DNA from: Pseudomonadota bacterium
GTDB lineage: Bacteria; Pseudomonadota; Alphaproteobacteria; Rhizobiales; Xanthobacteraceae
Length of the DNA: 12,958 bases
NCBI GenBank assembly: GCA_023432885.1
Contig: JAEZEU010000028.1
Span: 1-12,958, forward strand
Direction of reading: 5' to 3'
Under the pieces are notes generated by a model that saw nothing but the letters and a program-made list of their open reading frames with translations, ran no database searches and was not told the origin of the DNA. The translations under genes were made by a program, and so were the position numbers. Shown in pieces: positions 1 through 7,873 of the stretch (position 1 is its first letter; every line of letters starts with the position of its first letter).

Positions 1-1062
1 GCCGGAGCCGCCGCTGCCCTGCTGGCGACGGCATCGTGGTATGGCTGGGATTACTGGACGGTGGGACGCTTCCTGGTCTCGACCGATGACGCCTATGTGA
101 AGGCCGACAACACCACGATCGCTCCGAAAGTCTCGGGCTACCTCAACCAGGTCAAGGTCGGCGATAACGAGCATGTGAAGGCCGGCCAGGTGCTGGCGCG
201 GATCGACGACCGCGACTTCAAGGTCGCGCTCGATCAGGCCAAGTCCGATGTTGCAGCCGCCGAGGCTGCGGTCGCCAGCAAGCGGGCGCAGCTCGACGTG
301 CAGCAGGCGGTGATCGATGCGGCCAAGGCGACGCTCGACGTCGATACGGCGGCGCGGGTCTTCACCGCCCAGGAGAAGAAGCGCTATACCGATCTCGCCG
401 GCACCGGCTATGGCAGCGTACAAAATGCGCAGAACGCGCAGGCGCGCGACAACACCGCTCTTGCCACCATCGAGCGCGACAAGGCCAATCTGGCATCGGC
501 GCAGAAGCAGACCGAACTCCTGAAGGCTGAACTGGCGCAAGCGGTTGCGGCCGAAGCGCGCGCCGACGCCCTGCAGCGGCAAGCCGAGCTCAATCTTTCC
601 TACACGACGATCACCGCGCCGATCGACGGCGTGGTCGGCAACCGCACCCTGCGCGTCGGACAGTTCGTCCAGGCCGGCACGCAGCTGATGTCGCTGGTGC
701 CGTCGAACGGCGCCTATGTCATCGCGAACTTCAAGGAGACCCAGCTCGGCCAGGTGCGCGCCGGCCAGCCGGTCGACATCGAGGTCGACATGTTCCCCGG
801 CAAGGCCGTGCACGGCCATGTCGACAGCCTCGCGCCGGCCAGCGGCCAGGAGTTCACGCTGCTGCCGCCGGACAACGCCACCGGCAACTTCACCAAGGTG
901 GTGCAACGCATCCCCGTGAAGATCGTGCTCGACAGCACCGACGCCGACCTGCGGCCGGGCATGTCGGTCGTCCCCAGCATTCAAATCAGGTCCGCGACGG
1001 CGGCCAGCCCGCAGCGCACGGCCGCTCGTCCCACAATCCCGCAGCTCGCCTCAAGCAGGTGA
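1..1062 (+). CDS. emrA: EmrA-like HlyD-family membrane fusion protein (5' end outside window)
   Basis: This is the periplasmic adaptor of a tripartite efflux pump. It links an inner-membrane MFS pump to an outer-membrane channel. The reading frame is open from base 1, so the true start lies upstream; 353 codons are visible. Residues 1-19 are the end of a hydrophobic N-terminal membrane anchor ending in aromatic residues (WYGWDYW). The first half of the lipoyl domain follows at about 33-75 (APKVSGYLNQVKVGDNEHV). An Ala/Gln/Lys-rich alpha-helical hairpin spans about 75-200, the second lipoyl half (TITAPIDGVVGNRTLRVGQ) about 203-236, and the beta-barrel part about 237-330, with the family motif ANFKETQL. 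The late stretch FTLLPPDNATGNFTKVVQR is typical of EmrA-type adaptors. The last 20 residues are a low-complexity tail. The stop is 4 bases before the pump gene, so the two form one operon. The substrate cannot be read from sequence; the symbol is by family resemblance. Confidence 0.93.
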   Translation, partial: AGAAAALLATASWYGWDYWTVGRFLVSTDDAYVKADNTTIAPKVSGYLNQVKVGDNEHVKAGQVLARIDDRDFKVALDQAKSDVAAAEAAVASKRAQLDVQQAVIDAAKATLDVDTAARVFTAQEKKRYTDLAGTGYGSVQNAQNAQARDNTALATIERDKANLASAQKQTELLKAELAQAVAAEARADALQRQAELNLSYTTITAPIDGVVGNRTLRVGQFVQAGTQLMSLVPSNGAYVIANFKETQLGQVRAGQPVDIEVDMFPGKAVHGHVDSLAPASGQEFTLLPPDNATGNFTKVVQRIPVKIVLDSTDADLRPGMSVVPSIQIRSATAASPQRTAARPTIPQLASSR

Positions 1063-1066
1063 CGCC

Positions 1067-2680
1067 ATGTCCAGTCTCACCCTCACCAACCCCGCCTCTG
1101 TCCCACGCGCGATCACGGCGCCCGCGGCCGCATCGGAGCGGGCGAGCGCCACCGTATGGGTCGCCATCCTCGCCGCCATGATCGGCGCGTTCATGGCGAT
1201 CCTGAACATCCAAATCACCAACGCCTCGCTGCTCAACATCGAGGGCGGCATCGGCACCGGCGTCGATAACGGCTCCTGGATCTCGACCTCCTACCTGATC
1301 GGCGAGATCGTGGTGATTCCGCTGACCGACTACCTCAGCCGCATGTTTTCCTTCCGCAACATCATGCTTTGGTTTGCCAGCCTGTTCGCCGCCTTTTCGG
1401 TCGCCTGTGCCTTCGCCACCGACCTGCCGACCATGATCGGCTTTCGCGCCTTCCAGGGATTCTTCGGCGGCGTGCTGATCCCGATGGCGTTCACGCTCGT
1501 TTTCACCAAGCTGCCGAAGGGGCAGCAGCCGATCGGGCTGGCGATGTTCTCGCTCGCCGTCACCTTTGCCCCCGCGATCGGCCCCACCATCGGCGGGTAC
1601 CTGACCGAGAATTACGGCTGGCAGACCATCTTCTTCGTCAACGTCGTGCCGACGGCGGTGATGGTCACGACGCTCTACTTCACGCTCGAGCGCCAGCCGA
1701 TGAATCTCGGCCTGCTGCGCGAAGGCGACTGGTTCGGCATCGCTACCATGGCGGTCGGCCTGTCGGCGCTCCAGGCGGTGCTGGAGGAAGGCAACAAGGA
1801 CGACTGGTTCGGCTCGCCCTTCATCGTCAAGCTCGCGATCGTCGCCGCCGTCAGCCTGACGCTGTTCGTTGCCAACGAGCTCGTCGTCGAAAAGCCGCTG
1901 CTGCGGCTGCGCCTGCTGACCCAGCGCAGCTTCGGCCTCGGCACCCTGGCGGCCGTCTTCATCGGCTTTGCGCTGTTCGGCTCGATCTACCTGCTGCCGG
2001 CCTATCTCGGCCAGGTGCAGCAATACAATGCCGAGCAGATCGGCAAGGTGCTGGCCTGGACAGGTCTGCCGCAGCTCCTCCTCATTCCGCTGGTGCCGAA
2101 GCTGATGCAGCGCTTCGACATCCGCCTCATCGCCTTCGCCGGGACCGCTCTCTTCGCGGCGAGCTCATTCATGAACACGGCGATGTCGCTGGACTATTCG
2201 GGCGACCAGCTTTTCATACCCAATATCGTACGCGCTGTCGGCCAGGCGTTGCTGCTGACGCCGCTCAGCGCAATCTCGCTCGGCAGCGTGGCCGCGCAGG
2301 ATGCGGCCGCCGCCTCCGGCATCTCCAACATGATGCGCAATCTTGGCGGCGCCATCGGCACCGCGGTGCTCTCCACCGTCGTCACCAAGCGCGAGCAGTT
2401 CCACTCCAACATCATCGGCCAGGCCGTCGATCTCGGCCGCGAAGAGGTGCGCGAGCGGATCGCAGCGATGACAGACTATTTCATGGCGCACGGCATGACC
2501 GATCCGGCCGGCGCGCGCCATCAGGCGATCATCGCCCTCGGTAAGACCGTGAAGCAGCAGGCCCTGGTGATGGGATTTTCCGACACCTTTGCGGTGGTCG
2601 GCATCGTGCTGGTGCTGGCCGGCATCGCCCTCCTCCTGACCGGAAAGCCGAAGGCTGCACCTGCAGGCGGCGGACATTGA
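1067..2680 (+). CDS. emrB: EmrB-like MFS efflux permease, DHA2 (14-TMS) family
   Basis: This inner-membrane proton antiporter works with the adaptor encoded just upstream. The 537 residues match the usual length of EmrB/QacA-type DHA2 transporters and contain about 14 hydrophobic segments. Family signs are the TM4 region GFRAFQGFFGGVLIPMAF (about 125-142) and the antiporter motif-C region with GPTIGGYLTENYGWQTIFF (about 171-190). The loop LTDYLSRMFSFRN (about 86-98) stands where motif A lies. The hydrophilic N-terminus of about 30 residues is Ala/Ser-rich. ATG 1067 is 4 bases after the adaptor stop, and AGCAGGTGA across that stop serves as the ribosome binding site, so translation is probably coupled. 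A GC-rich inverted repeat follows 8 bases after the stop. Drug, fatty-acid or plant-compound export are all possible; no local regulator is in view. Confidence 0.95.
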   Translation: MSSLTLTNPASVPRAITAPAAASERASATVWVAILAAMIGAFMAILNIQITNASLLNIEGGIGTGVDNGSWISTSYLIGEIVVIPLTDYLSRMFSFRNIMLWFASLFAAFSVACAFATDLPTMIGFRAFQGFFGGVLIPMAFTLVFTKLPKGQQPIGLAMFSLAVTFAPAIGPTIGGYLTENYGWQTIFFVNVVPTAVMVTTLYFTLERQPMNLGLLREGDWFGIATMAVGLSALQAVLEEGNKDDWFGSPFIVKLAIVAAVSLTLFVANELVVEKPLLRLRLLTQRSFGLGTLAAVFIGFALFGSIYLLPAYLGQVQQYNAEQIGKVLAWTGLPQLLLIPLVPKLMQRFDIRLIAFAGTALFAASSFMNTAMSLDYSGDQLFIPNIVRAVGQALLLTPLSAISLGSVAAQDAAAASGISNMMRNLGGAIGTAVLSTVVTKREQFHSNIIGQAVDLGREEVRERIAAMTDYFMAHGMTDPAGARHQAIIALGKTVKQQALVMGFSDTFAVVGIVLVLAGIALLLTGKPKAAPAGGGH

Positions 2681-2688
2681 AGCGGGAC

Positions 2689-2718
2689 CGGCGGGTTGCG
2701 ATTTGCGCGCGCCCGCCG
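2689..2718 (+). terminator. GC-rich hairpin after the efflux operon (possible terminator)
   Basis: CGGCGGG (2689-2695) and CCCGCCG (2712-2718) form a perfect 7-bp inverted repeat around a 16-base loop. The loop can add an inner GCG/CGC stem. It starts 8 bases after the pump stop codon and sits between convergent genes, a position that suits a terminator. No U-tract follows on either strand, so an intrinsic terminator is not proven. Confidence 0.35.
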
Positions 2719-2731
2719 CGCCCCGCCGCAT

Positions 2732-2917
2732 TCACTTGACCGGCACCGGATGCCTGCGCGCCAGCTCGTCGAGCGACTGTTTCGCTTCCTTTTCCGTGAG
2801 CGGAAACCGGACGATGACGTCCTGGCGGCCAAGCTGGCCCCATAGTCCCTCCGACGACCATTTCTGCGGCTCGGGACCACGCGGTCCTTCGATCCAGACG
2901 AGATACCACTCGGTCAT
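2732..2917 (-). CDS. Hypothetical 61-residue soluble protein
   Basis: I do not recognise this protein. The frame stays open upstream to an ATG at 3034 (100 residues), but I chose ATG 2917. It has GAGGA 8 bases upstream on the minus strand, and the residues before it (poly-Leu/Arg, low complexity) look non-coding. The protein begins MTEWYLVWIEGPRGPEPQKW and continues with EGLWGQLGRQDVIVRFPLTE, then a charged amphipathic helix (EKEAKQSLDELARRH) and a short PVPVK tail. It has no signal peptide or membrane segment, so it is probably cytoplasmic. It is convergent with the efflux operon and divergent from the ATPase gene. The Trp-rich beta-like N-terminus plus a helix suggests a compact small domain. 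No function is inferred. Confidence 0.6.
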   Translation of the reverse strand: MTEWYLVWIEGPRGPEPQKWSSEGLWGQLGRQDVIVRFPLTEKEAKQSLDELARRHPVPVK

Positions 2918-3164
2918 GGAAGCGTTCCTCGTACTGCCCTCTCCTGTTCCCAAGGTGGGATACCGCTCGTGCAATCGCAAGCCGATGCGCAGCAGCAGCG
3001 CATCCAGGAGTGCGTCGACGGCGCGCAGCCCCATTAGCGCGCCGGATCGCTTTCAATAGTTTTCCAAAGGCTGTCCACTGCCCATCGAAGCGCGGGTGAT
3101 ATTACCGGTGAAGCGCTCGACGGGGTGCGACCAGCTTGTTAACCCGCTTCCGAAAGGAAACCCT

Positions 3165-4688
3165 TTGAGTCGAGACATGACCGTTGCGATCGAAATGGGC
3201 CAGACGACGCCAGGCGCCCCAGCGGCTCTCGACCTCGAGGAACTGCTGGCGACCCGTCTGCTGGTGCAGGGCAATTCGGGCTCGGGCAAATCCCATCTGC
3301 TGCGCCGGCTGCTGGAACAGAGTGCTCCCTGGGTGCAGCAGAGCATTATCGACCCCGAAGGCGACTTCGTGACGCTGGCCGACCGATTCGGCCACCTCGT
3401 GATCGATGCCGAGGACCATACCGAGCGGAGCTTGCAGGTCGCCGGCGAGCGTGTCCGCATCCATCGCGTTTCCACGGTGCTCAATCTCGAAGGGCTTGAC
3501 GCCGAGAACCAGATGCGGCGGGCTGCGGCCTTCCTCAGCGGGCTTTTTGAAGTCGCCCGTGACCACTGGTATCCGATGCTGGTGGTGGTGGACGAGGCAC
3601 AGCTCTTTGCCCCCGCCGTCGCCGGCGAAGTGTCAGACGAGGCGCGCAAGCTCTCTCTCGGGGCCATGACGAACCTGATGTGCCGAGGCCGCAAACGCGG
3701 GCTTGCCGGCGTCATTGCAACCCAGCGGCTGGCGAAGCTCGCCAAGAACGTCGCCGCGGAGGCTTCCAATTTCCTGATGGGGCGAACCTTCCTGGATATC
3801 GACATGGCGCGCGCAGCCGACCTTCTCGGCATGGAGCGGCGACAGGCAGATGCCTTCCGCGACCTGGAGCGTGGGCAATTCATGGCGCTGGGCCCTGCCC
3901 TCTCCCGCCGTCCGCTGGGACTGCGCATCGGTCCAACCGAGACGGCGCCGCGCAACGCAACCCCGCGCCTTATGCCGCTGCCCAAAGCGACACTGGAGGA
4001 CGCGCACGCCATTATCCTGGCGGCCCCGCCACCGGAGACGAGCCGCCCCCAGCGCCGGCCATCACCAGACCTCCTCAGCCAGCTCATGGCGGCGAAGTCC
4101 TCAACGCTGGAGAGCCGTCCCGAAGCGGCGGAGCAGTCGCTCGGCGCCGAAGAACTGGCGGCGAGGCGCGGGCGGCTCGATCGCATCTTACGCACCATTC
4201 TGGCAGAGCCCGACGCGGGGTTTCGCGCCATCGGCGTGCTGTATCAGGAGTTCGTGGTCCGCTGCCGGATCGAAGGGCTCAGCGCGACCGTCCCGGAGCT
4301 GAACGAATTTCGCCGCATGATGACGCGCGCCCGCGCCGGACTCGACATCGATATGGCGTCGGATGACGCGTGGCAGGATGTCTCGCTCCGTGCCGCCATC
4401 CTGCCCGAGGATATGCAGGGTGTGTTCATGATGATCGCGCGCGCGGCCAAGGAAGGCTGGGCCTGCCCGAGCGACGCGGCGATTGCCCGCGCCTATGGCA
4501 CGCATTCGCTGCGCCGTGCGCGGCGACTGCTGACCTACATCGAGGAACAGGGCCTCATCGTTTGCCAACTCGATGGTGCCGGCCGGCGCATCGTGACGCT
4601 CGTCGAGCTGGCCTGGGCGACGGCACCGGGCGATCCCAATGCCGAGGACCTGACAGTGGAGGAAGGATGCAGCAGCCCGTCTCCGTGA
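3165..4688 (+). CDS. HerA/DUF87-type ATP-binding protein with C-terminal winged-helix-like region
   Basis: This is a RecA-fold P-loop ATPase of the HerA/FtsK superfamily, which typically forms hexamers that move DNA or remodel complexes. Numbering from the proposed start: Walker A GNSGSGKS at 36-43, the family IDPEGD motif at about 62-67, Walker B MLVVVDEAQLF at 138-148 with Asp143-Glu144, and the sensor stretch GRKRGLAGVIATQR at about 175-188, as in HerA proteins. A Pro/Arg-rich linker follows from about 258 to 330. The C-terminal 100 residues include PSDAAIARAYGTHSLRRARR then LLTYIEEQGLIV, which reads as a winged helix. The start is uncertain. TTG 3165 has AAAGGA 6 bases upstream, ATG 3177 has no good site, and ATG 3096 adds an unlikely leader. 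The length from TTG is 507 residues. No NurA-like nuclease or conjugation gene is nearby. The ATPase call is firm; the cellular role is unknown. Confidence 0.88.
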   Translation: MSRDMTVAIEMGQTTPGAPAALDLEELLATRLLVQGNSGSGKSHLLRRLLEQSAPWVQQSIIDPEGDFVTLADRFGHLVIDAEDHTERSLQVAGERVRIHRVSTVLNLEGLDAENQMRRAAAFLSGLFEVARDHWYPMLVVVDEAQLFAPAVAGEVSDEARKLSLGAMTNLMCRGRKRGLAGVIATQRLAKLAKNVAAEASNFLMGRTFLDIDMARAADLLGMERRQADAFRDLERGQFMALGPALSRRPLGLRIGPTETAPRNATPRLMPLPKATLEDAHAIILAAPPPETSRPQRRPSPDLLSQLMAAKSSTLESRPEAAEQSLGAEELAARRGRLDRILRTILAEPDAGFRAIGVLYQEFVVRCRIEGLSATVPELNEFRRMMTRARAGLDIDMASDDAWQDVSLRAAILPEDMQGVFMMIARAAKEGWACPSDAAIARAYGTHSLRRARRLLTYIEEQGLIVCQLDGAGRRIVTLVELAWATAPGDPNAEDLTVEEGCSSPSP

Positions 4689-5083
4689 CGCGATGGTCCA
4701 GCGCGTCGCCGCGCGTGGCCGGTTCGCGCAGCACTGCTCCGTATCCGTCCGACATCGCCGGGTTGAATGCGAACGAAGGCCCTCACACCATATGCACTTT
4801 ATAACTTTCCTTCGGCGAGCGAGTTCAACCCGGGACTAAGCTTTCCCGTCGAACAGCGCTCCGATTTTCAAACGCGTCAATTCTGAGCATTCCGAGAGCG
4901 ATTCCATCGAACGTGCTGTTCACGCGATGATCAAGTGGCGCATTCGCGCTGGCGGAGAGCAACCCGATACGGTCGAACATCTCTGCTTTGGCTTCGTGGG
5001 GCGGCCGGGCGGCTTTGCTCTACCGACCCACCTCACGGTTGGGGAGACGGCCCGCGAGCCGCAGTTTGGCGGTTTATCCAGCG
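4689..5083. other. Gene-free stretch between ATPase gene and SH3 gene
   Basis: These 395 bases lie between the convergent ends of the ATPase (+) and SH3-protein (-) genes. A short + frame from ATG 4927 runs into the SH3 gene, but its composition is not protein-like and it lacks a ribosome binding site. The base composition is a little more AT-rich around 4785-4920 than in the flanking ATPase gene. I found no tRNA, clear terminator hairpin with a T-run, or repeat here. Confidence 0.5.
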
Positions 5084-5641
5084 TCAGAATACTTCACCGG
5101 GATACGCGCCCCACAGCTTGGATTGGCGAACATACCCCGAGACCGTGCCTGTTCGCACGCGGCACCATGTTCCACTGCAGGCATCGACTTGGACAAGAAC
5201 ATGGGGCTGCATAATGGCCTTGATCGACGCGCTCGATCTGGACCGATCGCGAAGCAGAACCGGTTCAGCCTCCGACCAAGGAGCCACCAATGCCATCCTG
5301 CGACCGGAGAGCAAAGCGCTCAAGATCCATCCTTCTTCACCTTCGGCGTCGCGGATTCGCCGCCAATTTCCGAATTCCGCGACGACTTCCACCGGAAGAT
5401 GCTGACGAACGAACTTCCACTTTATTGGGTAGTCCACTCCTGGCCCAACGCGCACATTTGCCGGTTTGCTCTTGATCGAGACAAAACGCGGTATTGGGAG
5501 GCCACTCACGATGCCCTTTTCGGAAGCCGATGCAGGTTCAGGCACCACAACAATGCCGAGCAACCCGACAACAATGAGAAAGAACGAGACGAGGATCGTT
5601 TCAACCTTCGTCCGGGCTCCTCGTGATCGCTGGTTAGACAT
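5084..5641 (-). CDS. Exported protein with two bacterial SH3-like domains
   Basis: This is a 185-residue protein with an N-terminal signal or anchor helix (KVETILVSFFLIVVGLLGIV, about 12-31) and a possible signal-peptidase site after PEPASA near residue 39. A first SH3-like barrel spans about 54-115 (VSIKSKPANVRVGPGVDYPI, then GNWRRIRDAEGEEGWI). A second, about 122-183, contains RDRSRSSASIKAIMQP and GTWCRVRTGTVSGYVRQSKL. The tandem arrangement matches SH3_4/DUF1058-type proteins, common in alphaproteobacteria and generally taken to bind peptidoglycan or other envelope partners. ATG 5641 has GGGA 8 bases upstream. It is divergent from the L,D-transpeptidase gene across about 190 bases, so the two may share a control region. 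The second domain carries two Cys (ACSGTWC) that could form a disulfide in the periplasm. No catalytic residues are visible. Confidence 0.88.
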   Translation of the reverse strand: MSNQRSRGARTKVETILVSFFLIVVGLLGIVVVPEPASASEKGIVSGLPIPRFVSIKSKPANVRVGPGVDYPIKWKFVRQHLPVEVVAEFGNWRRIRDAEGEEGWILSALLSGRRMALVAPWSEAEPVLLRDRSRSSASIKAIMQPHVLVQVDACSGTWCRVRTGTVSGYVRQSKLWGAYPGEVF

Positions 5642-5758
5642 GAATTATTTCCCGGCCCTTTCTGAACATTCGCCCACAACCACTTTGTAGTGCGACTCGA
5701 TGGTCCATTGTCTCGACGACGCAATATGCTAAGTCGACGCGACGCTACAAACCGGCTG

Positions 5759-5779
5759 AAGCACCTTCAAAGCACCTTC
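5759..5779. repeat. Tandem 10-bp direct repeat AAGCACCTTC in the divergent promoter region
   Basis: AAGCACCTTC occurs at 5759-5768 and again at 5770-5779, an 11-bp period of about one helical turn. The first copy with its flanking G is also a small dyad (GAAG-CAC-CTTC). It lies about 50 bases upstream of the L,D-transpeptidase start, in the gap shared with the SH3 gene, so it could be a regulator site. It could also be chance. Confidence 0.4.
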
Positions 5780-5830
5780 GATTGCCTGTTCCGAACTCGG
5801 GACTGGCTGCAATGAAATGTGGAGAAGCTC

Positions 5831-7801
5831 GTGACGTTCGGAACCGAAGCCCGGTGCATTTTGGCTGGGACGCTGCTTTTATCCTTCGGTGGACACGTCC
5901 TCGCTTCGACTGATCTGATATCCGAAGCGAGCACGCAGAATCGGCTGGCAAGAGCACCGCATTTCGCCACCGAGATCGCACAACTCCCCGCCCCGATCGT
6001 CGACGATGCAGCGATCAGCGCTGCCATCCCGCAGCCGGAACAACTCGACCTGCAGCCGCTCACGCCGGCAGACATTGGCGAGGAGGAGTCCGTCCGCAGA
6101 AGCGAGCCGGCCAACACACCGGACGCCAAGCCGCCGATTGGTGCAGCCTTGGAGCCTTCTTCGTCAGATCTGCAAGTCGCCGAGAGTTTGCGCGAGCTGC
6201 TTGCGCGAGGTTCGGAAACCCTGTTCAGTCGCAAGGATGAGCGCGATGCGGCGGAAACCTTTTACCGGGATCGTCAGTTTCAACCACTCTGGAGCTCTGA
6301 CGGAGCACCCAGCTCCCGTGCGAAGGACGCGATCTCTTATCTTCATCAGGTGAGCGCTGACGGGCTCGACCCCAGTGATTACCCGACGCCGGACTTCTCG
6401 ACCGCAAGCTCTCCGGCCGAACGCGCCGAAGCCGATCTCCGCCTGACCGCAGCCATTCTGCGTTATGCCCGTCATGCCCGCACGGGACGAGTTAATTTCA
6501 CCCGCGTCAGCGCAGCGATATCGTACCAGTTGGAGTATCCTGATCCCGCCGGGGTTCTGAAGGAAATCGCCGGATCCGAGTTCGTGCAGGCGACGTTGGA
6601 TTCGTACCAGCCGCAGCATCAGGGCTACAAGGCCCTGAAGGCGAAGCTTGCACAGGAGCGCCGGAAGGACGCCAACAGCCCCTTGGTTCTGCGAATCCCC
6701 GAGGGACCGGTCCTACGTCCCGGCGCGCAAGACCCTCGCGTGGCGATTTTGCGCAAGCGCCTGGAGGTAGCGGGCGATACGGACAGCCCGTTCTATGATG
6801 ATGCAGTTGCAAGCGCGGTCAAAGCATTCCAGCGGGAAGAGGGGCTCGTTCCCGACGGTTTCATCGGACCGAAGACACTGAACCGTCTCAACGGCGATTC
6901 ATCGCGTGCTCACGTCGTCGAGACGATCATTGCCAGCATGGAGCGATGGCGATGGCTGCCGCGTGACCTCGGCGACTCCTACGTCATGCTCAACATCCCA
7001 GACTACACGTTGAAGGTGGTGGATCGTGGAAGGACGGTATGGTCCACGCGGGTCGTCGTGGGTAAGCCCGGCAGGATGGCCACGCCGCTGTTTAGCGACA
7101 CCATCAAATACATCACGGTCAACCCGACCTGGAATGTGCCGCCGTCGATCATCCAGAACGAATACCTGCCGGCGCTGGACAAAGACCCCGAGGCCCTCGA
7201 GCGAATCGGGCTGAAGCTGATACAAAATCGAGACGGCACGCTCCGTATTTATCAGCCGCCGGGGCCGAACAACGCGCTCGGCCGCATTCGCTTCAATTTT
7301 CCGAACAAGTTCCTCGTCTACCAGCACGACACGCCGGACAAGCACCTGTTTGCGCACGCCAAGCGAGCCTACAGCCACGGTTGCATGCGCGTGGAGCATC
7401 CTGCCGAATATGCCGAGGCGCTACTCTCGATCGCTGATCCGCTGAACAGTTATACGGCGTCGCGCATTCGCGGCATGTACGGAAAGGGCGAGCGAAATAT
7501 CAAACTCGACCGCCCCATTCCGGTGCACCTGACCTATCAGACGGCCTTTGTGGACGAGAGCGGCGATCTGCAGATCCGCGACGACGTCTACGGTCGCGAC
7601 TCGCAATTGATGGCTCTGTTGCAGGGCGTCAACAGGGAAATCGCGGACACGCCGGTGGTCAGGCCGGACACCACCAACACGAAGCCGGTGATGGCACGGC
7701 GGCCTCTTCGCCAGGGCAGTGATCCCCGCGCAAGCCATGCATCCGGGCTGGGTGGCGCGCCTAGCGGTCCCTCTGGCTTCTTTGGGTTCTTCTTTCGATA
7801 G
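5831..7801 (+). CDS. YcbB-like L,D-transpeptidase (YkuD catalytic domain, PG-binding domain)
   Basis: This periplasmic enzyme forms 3-3 peptidoglycan crosslinks, or attaches proteins to the wall, through an active-site Cys. Numbering from GTG 5831: a signal peptide at about 1-26, a variable Pro/Ala/Glu-rich region to about 110, a YcbB scaffold-type region with FYRDRQFQPLWSSDGAPS at about 138-155, a PG_binding_1 domain at about 294-354 (VKAFQREEGLVPDGFIGPKT), and the YkuD domain at about 383-540. The signature SHGCMRVEHP is present, with catalytic Cys518 and its partner His516. The 656-residue length fits YcbB/LdtD-like proteins. GTG 5831 was chosen because GGAG lies 6 bases upstream; an in-frame GTG at 5819 has no such site. 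The C-terminus ends in a Gly/Ser/Phe-rich tail. The lytic transglycosylase follows 72 bases later on the same strand, so co-transcription is likely. Confidence 0.93.
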   Translation: MTFGTEARCILAGTLLLSFGGHVLASTDLISEASTQNRLARAPHFATEIAQLPAPIVDDAAISAAIPQPEQLDLQPLTPADIGEEESVRRSEPANTPDAKPPIGAALEPSSSDLQVAESLRELLARGSETLFSRKDERDAAETFYRDRQFQPLWSSDGAPSSRAKDAISYLHQVSADGLDPSDYPTPDFSTASSPAERAEADLRLTAAILRYARHARTGRVNFTRVSAAISYQLEYPDPAGVLKEIAGSEFVQATLDSYQPQHQGYKALKAKLAQERRKDANSPLVLRIPEGPVLRPGAQDPRVAILRKRLEVAGDTDSPFYDDAVASAVKAFQREEGLVPDGFIGPKTLNRLNGDSSRAHVVETIIASMERWRWLPRDLGDSYVMLNIPDYTLKVVDRGRTVWSTRVVVGKPGRMATPLFSDTIKYITVNPTWNVPPSIIQNEYLPALDKDPEALERIGLKLIQNRDGTLRIYQPPGPNNALGRIRFNFPNKFLVYQHDTPDKHLFAHAKRAYSHGCMRVEHPAEYAEALLSIADPLNSYTASRIRGMYGKGERNIKLDRPIPVHLTYQTAFVDESGDLQIRDDVYGRDSQLMALLQGVNREIADTPVVRPDTTNTKPVMARRPLRQGSDPRASHASGLGGAPSGPSGFFGFFFR

Positions 7802-7816
7802 ATCCAATGCAGGTTC

Positions 7817-7830
7817 GCGGCGCTGGCCGC
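7817..7830 (+). other. Short GC hairpin between the L,D-transpeptidase and lytic transglycosylase genes
   Basis: GCGGC (7817-7821) and GCCGC (7826-7830) flank a GCTG tetraloop in the 72-base gap, followed by CGCGTTTCTG. The T-run is too short for a confident terminator. It could weaken read-through or protect an upstream mRNA end. Confidence 0.25.
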
Positions 7831-7873
7831 CGCGTTTCTGACCCGCACTGCCGACTGCAGGACCAAGCCGCTG

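Noticed and set aside
986..2023. 345-codon open frame on the minus strand under the MFS pump gene
   Set aside because: It is a shadow of the pump gene: highly charged low-complexity translation, no ribosome binding site, and the plus-strand product is an unmistakable transporter.
3053..4231. 392-codon minus-strand frame under the ATPase gene
   Set aside because: The Ser/Arg-rich translation is typical of the antisense of a high-GC gene; the plus strand carries complete Walker motifs.
4927..5214. 95-codon plus-strand frame in the gap after the ATPase gene
   Set aside because: It overlaps the end of the well-supported SH3 gene, has no ribosome binding site and no recognisable domain.
5084..5626. 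Long plus-strand frames opposite the SH3 protein gene
   Set aside because: The minus-strand product has a signal peptide and two SH3-like domains; the plus-strand translations are low-complexity shadows.
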